Shown here piece by piece: positions 13,639 through 21,558 of a DNA stretch of 64,000 nt; position 1 is the first letter of the stretch; each line of letters opens with the position of its first letter. The notes beneath the pieces are model-generated. The model had not been told where the DNA came from. It saw only the letters and a program-made list of their open reading frames with translations, and searched no databases. Origin of the DNA: Immundisolibacterales bacterium (GTDB lineage: Bacteria; Pseudomonadota; Gammaproteobacteria; HK1). The position numbers and the translations under genes are program-made. The stretch is from positions 1 through 64,000 of the forward strand of contig JAPOPW010000077.1 in assembly GCA_026712715.1 (NCBI GenBank). The letters run 5' to 3'.

Positions 13639-14760
13639 TCAGCTCTCGACGTATTCGACCACTTCGAGGCCGAACCCGGACAGACCGTGAATCCGCTTCG
13701 GGGCGCTGAGCACCCGCATTCGGCGTACCCCGAGATCGAGCAGGATCCGCGCCCCGACGCCGTAGGTTCGCAGATCCTCGCGCGCCTCGCGCGGCACGGG
13801 GTCTTCCCCCCGGTCGAATCGCATCATGGACTCGAACGAGCGGATGAGGTCGTGCGGTCGCTCGTCTTCTCGCAGCACGACGACCACCCCGGTCCCTTCC
13901 CGGGCGACCCGGGCCATCGCATCGCCAAGAGGCCATCCGGTGTCGCGGCGCTGCGAGTGCACGAGGTCGCGGAGCGAGTCCTGGACGTGCACGCGAATGA
14001 GGATGGGCTCCTCGCCGTCCGGCTCGCCCATGACGAGAGCGAGGTGCACGACGCCGTCGATCATGTCGCGGTAGCCGATCATCCGGAACTCGCCGAACGG
14101 GGTCGGCAGGCGGCATTCGCCGACCCGGTCCACGGTCTGCTCGTAGAGCATCCGGTACTCGATGAGGTCGGCGATCGTTCCGATCTTGAGCTGATGGTCG
14201 CGCGCGAACAGGTCGAGGTCCGGCCGCCGCGCCATCGTGCCGTCCTCGTTCATGATCTCCACGATGACGGCGGCGGGCTCGAGGCCCGCGAGGCGCGCCA
14301 GGTCGCAGCTCGCCTCCGTGTGCCCGGCGCGGGTGAGCACCCCGCCCGCCTGCGCGCGAAGGGGGAAGATGTGTCCGGGCTGGACGAAGTCCTCGGGCCG
14401 GGCATCCACGGTCACCGCCTTCTGGATGGTCCGCGCCCGGTCGTGGGCCGAGATTCCCGTGCCCACTCCCTCGGCCGCGTCGATGGAGACGGTGAACATC
14501 GTGCGGTGGGGCTCGGTATTGTGCGCGACCATCGGCGGCACCCCGATCTGGTCGCACCGCTCCGTGGTCATCGGCAGGCAGATGAGTCCCCGTGCGTAGC
14601 GGGCCATGAAGTTGATGTGGTGGGGCTCGACGTGCTGCGCGGCGATGACGAGATCGCCTTCGTTCTCTCGGCTCTCGTCGTCCACGAGTACGACCATCCG
14701 ACCCTTCCGGAACTCCTCGATGAGCGCCTGGGTCGAGTGGAATCCGGGTGCTTCGCTCAT
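13639..14760 (-). CDS. ribBA: 3,4-dihydroxy-2-butanone 4-phosphate synthase with degenerate GTP cyclohydrolase II domain (RibBA/RibBX type)
   Basis: A 373-residue protein from ATG 14760. The N-terminal ~205 residues are an intact DHBP synthase: VVLVDDESRENEGDLVIAA holds the acidic metal ligands and GHTEASCDLARLAGL the C-terminal active-site histidine. It converts ribulose 5-phosphate to the four-carbon riboflavin precursor. The C-terminal domain is aligned with GTP cyclohydrolase II but has lost its zinc cysteines: the expected SEC..GD and RCDCG motifs read VQDSLRD and RRDTG, and the E-G-R-x-I-G-L loop reads DERPHDL. GTP cyclohydrolase activity is therefore unlikely from this gene and a separate ribA should exist elsewhere. 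Confidence 0.93.
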   Translation of the reverse strand: MSEAPGFHSTQALIEEFRKGRMVVLVDDESRENEGDLVIAAQHVEPHHINFMARYARGLICLPMTTERCDQIGVPPMVAHNTEPHRTMFTVSIDAAEGVGTGISAHDRARTIQKAVTVDARPEDFVQPGHIFPLRAQAGGVLTRAGHTEASCDLARLAGLEPAAVIVEIMNEDGTMARRPDLDLFARDHQLKIGTIADLIEYRMLYEQTVDRVGECRLPTPFGEFRMIGYRDMIDGVVHLALVMGEPDGEEPILIRVHVQDSLRDLVHSQRRDTGWPLGDAMARVAREGTGVVVVLREDERPHDLIRSFESMMRFDRGEDPVPREAREDLRTYGVGARILLDLGVRRMRVLSAPKRIHGLSGFGLEVVEYVES

Positions 14761-14870
14761 TTCCGACTGCGGCTCCCCGCGGCGGGGACCGTCCCGCCCG
14801 CCCGCGCTTCCATTCGGTCGGCCCGGCTCGTTTCCGTCCCGCCGGGGGGGTTGCGGCAATGCGCCGCCGT

Positions 14871-15470
14871 TCACGGTCCGGTCTCCCTCGCCCGGAGGAG
14901 GCGTTCGACGTAGCGGGCGATGAGGTCCACCTCGAGGTTGAAGCGGGTACCGGGACGCGCCTCTCCGAGCGTCGTCGCTTCCGCGGTATGCGGAATGATG
15001 TTGACGCCGAATTCCCGTCCGTCGACCTCGTTGACGGTGAGACTCACCCCGTCGACGCAGATCGATCCCTTCGAAGCGACGTACCGCTCGAGTCCGTCCG
15101 GTACCCGCAGCCGAAGCCGCTGCGAGCGGGCGTCCTCCTCCTGCGACAGGAGCTCCGCGACACCGTCCACGTGGCCGGTGACGAGATGGCCGCCGAGGAC
15201 GGTTTCCGGCGTGAGGGAAAGCTCGAGGTTGACCGCCGCGCCGGGCCGGAGGTCGCCGAGGGTGGTGTGTTCCAGCGTCTCGCGCGACACGTCGGCGAGG
15301 AACCCCTGCGGGGTGCGCGCGACCGCGGTCAGGCATGCCCCGCTCACGCAGATGCTGTCCCCTGTCCGGAAGTCACCGAGCTTCGGGGCGTCGATCTCGA
15401 GTCGGCGATCGCCGTTCCGGGACTCGAGATGCCGCACCGCGCCGCGGGTCTGGACGATTCCGGTAAACAT
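14871..15470 (-). CDS. ribE: Riboflavin synthase (alpha chain)
   Basis: A 199-residue enzyme that dismutates two lumazine molecules to riboflavin. The tandem lumazine-binding domains are both visible. The first begins MFTGIVQTRGAVRHLE and includes GDSICVSGACLTAV and DVSRETLEHTTLG. The second includes GGHLVTGHVDGVAEL, YVASKGSICVDGVSLTVNEV and NIIPHTAEATTLGEARPGTRFNLEVDLIARYVERLL. The N-terminal MFTGIV is the invariant start, so the start codon is secure. It lies 9 bp downstream of ribD; 110 bp separate it from ribBA, with no FMN riboswitch seen. Confidence 0.96.
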   Translation of the reverse strand: MFTGIVQTRGAVRHLESRNGDRRLEIDAPKLGDFRTGDSICVSGACLTAVARTPQGFLADVSRETLEHTTLGDLRPGAAVNLELSLTPETVLGGHLVTGHVDGVAELLSQEEDARSQRLRLRVPDGLERYVASKGSICVDGVSLTVNEVDGREFGVNIIPHTAEATTLGEARPGTRFNLEVDLIARYVERLLRARETGP

Positions 15471-15479
15471 TACGGAAGC

Positions 15480-16679
15480 TTAGCAGAGGGAAGGCGTTCC
15501 GCCGACCGCCGCGCGCACGCGGAGATCCCCGCCCACCGGTTTCGTCTCGAGGATCCGGAGCTCGATGCGAGAGGCCATGTCCGGCGGCGGCGCGAGGCCG
15601 AGGAGCGGCTTCGAGCCGCTGCCGAGGAGGGTCGGGGCGAGGTAGAGGAGGAGCTCGTCGACGAACCCGCCGCCGACGAGGGCGCCCGCGAGGGTCGGAC
15701 CGCATTCCACGTGCACCTCGTTCACTTCGCGCTTCGCGAGCGCGCGCAGGACGGCGCCGGGGTCGATCCCGCCCGCCCGGCCGCCCTCGTCGCGGCCGGG
15801 CGTCAGGTCGTCGGCCCGATCCGCTTCCAGAGCCTCCACCTCGGCGCCGGCGGCCCGGAGCGCCTGCGCGCGTCCGTTCTCCACTGCGGATCTCCGGGTC
15901 GCGAGGAGCACCGGAGCCGGGTCGCAAAAGAGCGCGGAGGCGGGCGGAGTCCGCAGCCTCGAGTCGAGGACGACCCGCAGGAGCCGGTGCGGGTCCGGGG
16001 GCGCCTCCACCCCCGCCCCGGTGTCCGTCAGAGCGAGCTCCGACGGGCGGATGGTCAGGCGGGGGTCGTCGGCGAGCACCGTCCCGACGCCGGTGAGGAG
16101 GGCACCGGCCCGCGCCCGCCATCGCTGCACGTCCCGCCGGGCCTCGTCGCCGGTGATCCAGCGGCTGGAGCCGTCCGGGAGCGCGGTGCGTGCGTCGAGG
16201 CTCGCCGCGAGCTTCAGGCGCACGAAGGGCCGGCCGGCGCCAACCCGCAGGAAGAACCCCGCGTTGAGCTCCGCGGCGGCGCGCGCGATCGGCGCCGCAT
16301 CCGTGATCCCGGCATCGATTCCGGCCGCGCGAAGGCGTTCGATCCCGCTTCCCGCGACCCTCGGGTCGGGATCGCGGGCGGCGGCGACCACCCGGGCGAC
16401 TCCGGCCGCGACGAGCGCATCGGTGCACGGCGGCGTCCGGCCCTGGTGGCAGCAGGGCTCGAGGGTGACGTACGCGGTCGCGCCGCGCGCCCGCGGACCC
16501 GCCGCCGCGAGGGCGAGCACCTCGGCATGGGCTTCGCCGGCGGCCCGGTGCCAGCCCTCGCCGACGACGGCGCCGTCGCGCACCAGCACGCAGCCGACGC
16601 GCGGGTTCGGGTGCGCGGTGAACATCCCGCGGCGGGCGAGATCGAGGGCGCGCTCCATGTATTCGCGGCCCGGCTTCAC
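15480..16679 (-). CDS. ribD: Bifunctional riboflavin deaminase/reductase
   Basis: A 399-residue fusion that deaminates and then reduces the pyrimidine intermediate of riboflavin synthesis. The N-terminal deaminase (residues about 1-150) has MERALDLARRGMFTAHPNPRVGCVLV, the zinc site HAEVLAL and PCCHQGRTPPCTDAL. The C-terminal reductase has RPFVRLKLAASLDARTALPDGSSRWITGDEARRDVQ and a late ECGPTLAGALVGGGFVDELLLYLAPTLLG. GTG 16679 is chosen because it overlaps the nrdR stop (GTGA); ATG 16658, seven codons later, is an alternative. An insertion-like acidic stretch (EALEADRADDLTPGRDEGG) lies in the reductase domain. Confidence 0.95.
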   Translation of the reverse strand: MKPGREYMERALDLARRGMFTAHPNPRVGCVLVRDGAVVGEGWHRAAGEAHAEVLALAAAGPRARGATAYVTLEPCCHQGRTPPCTDALVAAGVARVVAAARDPDPRVAGSGIERLRAAGIDAGITDAAPIARAAAELNAGFFLRVGAGRPFVRLKLAASLDARTALPDGSSRWITGDEARRDVQRWRARAGALLTGVGTVLADDPRLTIRPSELALTDTGAGVEAPPDPHRLLRVVLDSRLRTPPASALFCDPAPVLLATRRSAVENGRAQALRAAGAEVEALEADRADDLTPGRDEGGRAGGIDPGAVLRALAKREVNEVHVECGPTLAGALVGGGFVDELLLYLAPTLLGSGSKPLLGLAPPPDMASRIELRILETKPVGGDLRVRAAVGGTPSLC

Positions 16680-17224
16680 GTCGAGTCTCGCGGGACGAGC
16701 GCAAGCTGGGTGTCGCGTGGCTCCGGGTCCGGACGATTCCGTGCCGGCCGTCCGGACTCGATCCCGGATTCGGGGCCGGCATCCGGGCGCTCGGCGGCGG
16801 CTGGGAGCTCGGCGAGGTCCATGAACCTCCGGCGTCCCGCCGCGAACCGCACGTAGGCGACCCGATCGAGGGCGCGCAGCTCCTCCATGACCCACTCGCC
16901 AATCCGCGCGGACGGGATCTCGCCGCCTTCCTCGAGGGGGAGCCGCCGCCGGATCCGACCGACGGCCGCCTCGACCTCCGCCGCGGCGACCGGGCGCTTC
17001 TCGATCGCCCGCAGGATCGATCCGCGGATCCGTCCGAAATCGAAGGCGGCGCGGTCGCCGCTGCGCTTCACGACCTGGGGGAATGCATCCGCGGTCTTCT
17101 CGTAGGTCGTGAACCGCTCTCCACAGTCGTTGCACTGGCGGCGCCGGTGCCGTTCGGCGCCGCCGGACGCGACCCGCGAATCGATGACCTGGCTCCTTCC
17201 CGAAGAACAGCGCGGGCAGCGCAC
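16676..17224 (-). CDS. nrdR: Transcriptional repressor NrdR
   Basis: An ATP/dATP-sensing zinc-ribbon and ATP-cone repressor of ribonucleotide reductase genes. The start is GTG 17224 so that the protein begins V/M-RCPRC, the family's invariant N-terminus; the reading frame continues upstream but overlaps glyA. Zinc ribbon cysteines are RCPRC and RQCNDCGERFTTYE; the ATP-cone follows with VVKRSGDRAAFDFGRIRGSILRAIEKRPV and ends DRVAYVRFAAGRRRF. At about 182 residues it is longer than usual (150-160) owing to a low-complexity, proline- and glycine-rich tail. It sits 11 bp after glyA. Confidence 0.95.
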   Translation of the reverse strand: MRCPRCSSGRSQVIDSRVASGGAERHRRRQCNDCGERFTTYEKTADAFPQVVKRSGDRAAFDFGRIRGSILRAIEKRPVAAAEVEAAVGRIRRRLPLEEGGEIPSARIGEWVMEELRALDRVAYVRFAAGRRRFMDLAELPAAAERPDAGPESGIESGRPARNRPDPEPRDTQLALVPRDST

Positions 17225-17235
17225 GGGCGGACCAT

Positions 17236-18558
17236 TCAGCGGCAGTAGACCGGGAACCGGCGGCACAGCGCGACGATCGCCTCGCGCACGCGCCCGACCG
17301 CGCCTTCGTCGTCCGGGTGGTCGAGCACGTCGCAGATCCGCTGCCCGACTTCGACCGCTTCCGCGGCGCCCATCCCGCGGGTGGTCATCGCCGGGGTTCC
17401 CACCCGGAGCCCGCTCGTGACGAACGGTGACCGGGGATCGTTCGGCACCATGTTCTTGTTGACGGTGATGTGCGCCCGCCCGAGGGCGGCTTCCGCGTCC
17501 CGGCCGGAGAGATCCCCGCGCCGCCGAAGATCGATGAGCATCAGGTGGTTGTCGGTTCCCCCGGAGACGATGGGATAGCTTCGCGCTTCGATGGTGGTCG
17601 CCATGTGCCGGGCGTTGTCGAGGGTCGCCTGCTGGTAGGCGGCGAACGCGGGCTCCATCGCCTCCTTCAGGGCCACCGCCTTGGCCGCGATGACGTGCAT
17701 CAGCGGTCCGCCCTGCATTCCCGGGAACACGATCGACGAGAGCCGCTTCTCGATGGCGGGATTGGCCCGGGCGAGGATGAGCCCTCCCCGCGGCCCGCGC
17801 AGGGTCTTGTGGGTGGTGGTGGTGGTCACGTCCGCGAACGGAACCGGGCTCGGGTACAGGCCCGCCGCGATGAGGCCCGCAACATGGGCGACGTCGGCGA
17901 CGAAGTACGCGTCCACCGCATCCGCGATGGCCCGGAACCGCGCCCAGTCGACGACCCGCGAATACGCGGAGAAGCCGGCCACGACAATCCGGGGCCGATG
18001 CTCGCGGGCGAGTGCCTCGACCTGGTCGTAGTCGATCTCACCCGTTTCGGGATCGAGTCCGTACTGCAACGCGCGAAAGACCTGACCGGAGAAGTTGACC
18101 GGAGAGCCGTGGGTCAGATGCCCGCCCTCGGCGAGGCTCATGCCGAGGATGGTGTCCCCCGGGTCCGCGAGCGCGAGATAGGCCGCCGCGTTCGCCCCGG
18201 AGCCCGAATGCGGCTGCACGTTGGCATAGTCGGCGCCGAAGAGCCGCCGCGCCCGCTCGACCGCGAGCGTCTCCGCGATGTCGACGAACTCGCAGCCGCC
18301 GTAGTAGCGCCGTCCCGAGTACCCTTCCGCGTACTTGTTCGTGAGCACCGATCCTTGCGCCTCGAGGACCCGGGGGCTCGCGTAGTTCTCCGACGCGATG
18401 AGCTCCAGGTGGAGTTCCTGGCGCTTCGACTCGGCCCGGATCGCGGCCGCGAGCTCGTCGTCGAAGCCCGCAATCCGTTCGTCCGGGTCGAACGCCGGAA
18501 GCCGGCGCTCCCGCGGTGCGTCGGGCATTGATTCGGCGAGCGGTGCCGGCTTGGCCAT
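17236..18558 (-). CDS. glyA: Serine hydroxymethyltransferase
   Basis: A 440-residue PLP enzyme interconverting serine and glycine with transfer of a one-carbon unit to tetrahydrofolate. Family landmarks are [75 protein letters not shown], and the PLP-binding lysine K251 in [18 protein letters not shown] 18558 is preceded by AGGAGA. A candidate -10 (TATCCT on the minus strand) lies within the 125-bp divergent spacer shared with ispG. It heads the nrdR-rib-nusB run, the standard gammaproteobacterial order. The extended N-terminus (about 20 residues before [11 protein letters not shown]) is unremarkable. Confidence 0.97.
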   Translation of the reverse strand: MAKPAPLAESMPDAPRERRLPAFDPDERIAGFDDELAAAIRAESKRQELHLELIASENYASPRVLEAQGSVLTNKYAEGYSGRRYYGGCEFVDIAETLAVERARRLFGADYANVQPHSGSGANAAAYLALADPGDTILGMSLAEGGHLTHGSPVNFSGQVFRALQYGLDPETGEIDYDQVEALAREHRPRIVVAGFSAYSRVVDWARFRAIADAVDAYFVADVAHVAGLIAAGLYPSPVPFADVTTTTTHKTLRGPRGGLILARANPAIEKRLSSIVFPGMQGGPLMHVIAAKAVALKEAMEPAFAAYQQATLDNARHMATTIEARSYPIVSGGTDNHLMLIDLRRRGDLSGRDAEAALGRAHITVNKNMVPNDPRSPFVTSGLRVGTPAMTTRGMGAAEAVEVGQRICDVLDHPDDEGAVGRVREAIVALCRRFPVYCR

Positions 18559-18683
18559 GGCACGTCTCCTGCTCGGGCGCAAGGGGGCGACAGGATAGGC
18601 TCCGACCCCGGGCCGGGCAAGGCTTGCGGTGGTTCGAAAGGCCCGTCCGGCGTAAACTTTCCCGGTCGATCGGAGGACCGTCA
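18559..18683. promoter_or_regulatory. Divergent promoter region between glyA and ispG
   Basis: The 125-bp spacer must hold promoters for both genes. A -10 like TAAACT (18653-18658) precedes ispG and TATCCT on the minus strand (18595-18600 region) precedes glyA. Neither has a convincing -35. GGAGG at 18672-18676 is the ispG ribosome binding site. Confidence 0.4.
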
Positions 18684-19919
18684 ATGGACCAGCTTCGCGA
18701 GCCGCGCCGGCGCACGGTGGGAGTCCGGGTGGGTGACGTCGTGATCGGTGGGCGGGGGCCCATCGTCGTGCAGTCCATGACGGATACGGACACGGCCGAC
18801 GTGGCGGCGACGGTCGCCCAGGTGAGGGCGCTCGCCGCGGCCGGATCGGAGCTCGTCCGGATCACCGTCAACAACCCCGACGCCGCCGCGGCGGTCCCCG
18901 AGATCCGGACCGCTCTCGACCGCGAGGGTTGTGGCGTCCCGCTCGTCGGAGACTTCCACTACAACGGCGACCGCCTCCTCACGCGCTTCCCCGACTGTGC
19001 CCGGGCCCTCGCGAAGTACCGGATCAACCCCGGCAACGTCGGGTTCGGCGAGAAGCGCGACGAGCGCTTCGCGACCATGATCGAGGCCGCCGTCGAGTAC
19101 GGCCGGCCGGTGCGGATCGGGGTCAACTGGGGGAGTCTCGACCAGAGCCTCGCCACCCGGCTGATGAACGAGAACGCGAAGTCCCCGGAGCCGCGGAGCG
19201 CGGCCGAGGTGACCCGCGAGGCGCTCGTCCAGTCCGCCATCTTGAGCGCGGAGCGGGCGGAGTCGCTCGGCCTCGGCCGTGACCGGATCGTCATCTCCTG
19301 CAAGGTGAGCGAGGTCCAGGAGCTCGTCGCCGTCTACCGCGAGCTCAGCCGCCGCACGGACCACGCGCTGCACCTCGGCCTCACCGAAGCGGGGATGGGC
19401 TCGAAGGGCATCGTCGCCTCCGCCGCGGCGCTCGCCGTGCTGCTCCAGCAGGGCATCGGCGACACCATCCGCATTTCCCTCACGCCCGAGCCCGGCGGAG
19501 CGAGGACCCGGGAGGTGGTGGTCGCCCAGGAGCTGCTGCAGACGATGGGGCTTCGCTCCTTCACCCCGCTCGTCACCGCCTGTCCCGGATGCGGGCGCAC
19601 GACGAGCGCGTTCTTCCGCGAGCTCGCGGGGACAATCCAGGCCCACCTGCGCGAGAGCATGCGCGAGTGGCGCGAGCGCTACGAAGGGGTCGAGGAAATG
19701 CGGGTCGCGGTGATGGGGTGCGTCGTCAACGGGCCGGGCGAGAGCAAGCACGCCAACATCGGCATCAGCCTGCCGGGAACCGGGGAGCAGCCCGCGGCGC
19801 CCGTGTACATCGACGGCAAGCGCGAGCTGACCCTGCGCGGCGCCGGCATCGCGGACGATTTCCGCCGTATCGTCGACGACTACGTCGCATCGCACTATCC
19901 GCCCCGCGACCCGGCCTGA
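18684..19919 (+). CDS. ispG: (E)-4-hydroxy-3-methylbut-2-enyl-diphosphate synthase
   Basis: A 411-residue [4Fe-4S] enzyme of the MEP isoprenoid pathway that converts MEcPP to HMBPP. The TIM-barrel part has the conserved [52 protein letters not shown] and [19 protein letters not shown]. The iron-sulfur domain has CPGCGRTT and the later [22 protein letters not shown], supplying the cluster cysteines and the catalytic glutamate loop. ATG 18684 follows a perfect GGAGG. Convergent with the aminopeptidase gene downstream. Confidence 0.97.
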   Translation: MDQLREPRRRTVGVRVGDVVIGGRGPIVVQSMTDTDTADVAATVAQVRALAAAGSELVRITVNNPDAAAAVPEIRTALDREGCGVPLVGDFHYNGDRLLTRFPDCARALAKYRINPGNVGFGEKRDERFATMIEAAVEYGRPVRIGVNWGSLDQSLATRLMNENAKSPEPRSAAEVTREALVQSAILSAERAESLGLGRDRIVISCKVSEVQELVAVYRELSRRTDHALHLGLTEAGMGSKGIVASAAALAVLLQQGIGDTIRISLTPEPGGARTREVVVAQELLQTMGLRSFTPLVTACPGCGRTTSAFFRELAGTIQAHLRESMREWRERYEGVEEMRVAVMGCVVNGPGESKHANIGISLPGTGEQPAAPVYIDGKRELTLRGAGIADDFRRIVDDYVASHYPPRDPA

Positions 19920-19953
19920 GCCGAACCTGCGCGAGAGTGTCCTCGAGCGAGGG

Positions 19954-19974
19954 CCCCGCTTTCCGGAGGCGGGG
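19954..19974. terminator. Possible hairpin between convergent ispG and aminopeptidase genes
   Basis: CCCCGC (19954-19959) and GCGGGG (19969-19974) can pair around a 9-nt loop in the 74-bp convergent gap. No T-run follows on either strand, so this would be a weak or Rho-assisted end. Confidence 0.3.
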
Positions 19975-19993
19975 GGTGCCGTCCGTGCGCCCG

Positions 19994-21379
19994 TCAGTGG
20001 CCGTAGCGTTTCTCCATCCACGCCCAGGTCGCGCGCAAGGCCATCGCCTCCCCGCCCGCCGGCCGTCCGGGGCGGGAGCGCTGGTTCCAGGCCATGAGGT
20101 CGAAGTGCGCCCACGGGACGCCGTCCGGCACGAAACGGTCGAGGAACAGCGCGGCGGTGATCGCCCCGGCGTGGGGTGACGAGGCCGAGTTCGAGATATC
20201 GGCGATCCGGGAGTCGAGCAGCTCCGCGTAGGGCGCGTGGAGCGGCAGCCGCCACAGCGGGTCGCGGACGTCGTCCGCGTGGTGGGCGAGACCCCGGGCG
20301 AGATCGTCGTCGTTGCTGAACAGAGCCGGCAGATCGGGGCCGAGGGCGACCCGGGCCGCTCCGGTCAGGGTCGCGAAGTCGACGAGCACGTCCGGCTCCT
20401 CGCGCGCCGCTTCGGTCAGCGCGTCGCAGAGCACGATGCGTCCTTCCGCGTCCGTGTTGTCCACCTCGACGGTGAGACCGGCCCGCGTGGCCAGCACGTC
20501 CCCCGGGCGATAGGCGTTCGCCGAAACCGCGTTCTCCACCGCCGGCACGAGCACCCGGAGCCGGACCGGGAGCCCGGAGTCCATCACGAGCCGGGCGAGG
20601 CCGAGGACGTGGGCGGCTCCGCCCATGTCCTTCTTCATCAGACGTATGCCGCGCGCGGACTTGAGGTCGAGTCCGCCCGAGTCGAAGCACACCCCCTTGC
20701 CGGCGAGGGTCACCCGCGGGGCGTCCGCATCGCCCCAGCGAAGGTCGACGAGTCGCGGCGGGTCGGCGCTCGCTCTCCCGACCGCGTGAATCGCGGGATA
20801 GCCGTTCGCGACGAGGTCGTCGCCGACGATCGCGGAGATCTTCGCTCCGAATGCGCCGGCCAGGTCCCGCGCGGCGTCGTGGAGGCGGGAGGGGAGCAGA
20901 TCGTCGGCCGGGGTGTTGACGAGATCGCGGACGAGGCAGATCGCCTCGATCTGGCGCCCGGCGCGATGCGCGATCCGCTCCCCGGCGTGGAGCGTGGCCC
21001 GCTCGCGTCTGTCCGTCCCCGATCGATAGCGGTCGAACCGGTATGCGCCGAGCCCCCAGCCGATCGCGATGCGCTCGCTCTCTTCGGAAGCGAGCTCGGT
21101 CCGGATCCGGTATCTGCGGGCGGGGAGGGCGCCCGGAAGATCCGCGCAGCACCACGGGTCCGCCCGATCGCCCACCCCGACCAGCACCGAGGCGAGCTCG
21201 TGTCGCGCGTCCGGAACGAGACAGCGGGTGTGGGGACGTGCCTCGAATCCGGCGGCGCGCACCCAGCGACGGGTGGATTCCGGCTGCGTCTCGAGCCACC
21301 GGTCGAGACCCTTCTCGTCGACGAGATCGACAGGGACGTCGCCGGGCTCGGGGGCGCCGCCGATGACGTGCGTGTTCAT
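19994..21379 (-). CDS. Leucyl aminopeptidase family protein (M17)
   Basis: A 461-residue dizinc aminopeptidase that trims N-terminal residues from peptides in the cytoplasm. The catalytic domain has VRDLVNTPADDLLPSRLHDAA, the signature LAGKGVCFDSGGLDLKSARGIRLMKKDMGGAAHVLG (metal-binding Lys and Asp residues), AENAV-type region VPAVENAVSANAYRPGDVL, and the M17 hallmark NTDAEGRIVLCDAL. The N-terminal domain is poorly conserved. ATG 21379 is chosen with GGAGAT just upstream. It is more like the PepA-related branch that lacks the DNA-binding regulatory features than E. coli PepA (inference). Downstream of metH on the same strand, 179 bp apart. Confidence 0.9.
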   Translation of the reverse strand: MNTHVIGGAPEPGDVPVDLVDEKGLDRWLETQPESTRRWVRAAGFEARPHTRCLVPDARHELASVLVGVGDRADPWCCADLPGALPARRYRIRTELASEESERIAIGWGLGAYRFDRYRSGTDRRERATLHAGERIAHRAGRQIEAICLVRDLVNTPADDLLPSRLHDAARDLAGAFGAKISAIVGDDLVANGYPAIHAVGRASADPPRLVDLRWGDADAPRVTLAGKGVCFDSGGLDLKSARGIRLMKKDMGGAAHVLGLARLVMDSGLPVRLRVLVPAVENAVSANAYRPGDVLATRAGLTVEVDNTDAEGRIVLCDALTEAAREEPDVLVDFATLTGAARVALGPDLPALFSNDDDLARGLAHHADDVRDPLWRLPLHAPYAELLDSRIADISNSASSPHAGAITAALFLDRFVPDGVPWAHFDLMAWNQRSRPGRPAGGEAMALRATWAWMEKRYGH

Positions 21380-21558
21380 CTGGTGATCTCCTTGTCGGGT
21401 GCGGTTGTCCGTTGCCGGTCGGGGCGGCCGCGTCAGACCCTGTCGCGGACGGACCTCGCCGAGCCGGCGCGCCTGACGTCGCCGGGTTGCGGGGCGCAAC
21501 CGTCGCGCTCGCTCGCGCGGGCCCGTGTCGCGTGCCGTGCCGTTGTCCGGATTGCCGT

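Noticed and set aside
14761-14870. FMN riboswitch upstream of riboflavin genes
   Set aside because: The gaps before ribBA and ribE lack RFN-element conserved helices; genes appear operon-driven from glyA.
14748-16856. 702-residue plus-strand frame over ribE and ribD
   Set aside because: Antisense of two clear riboflavin genes, no motifs.
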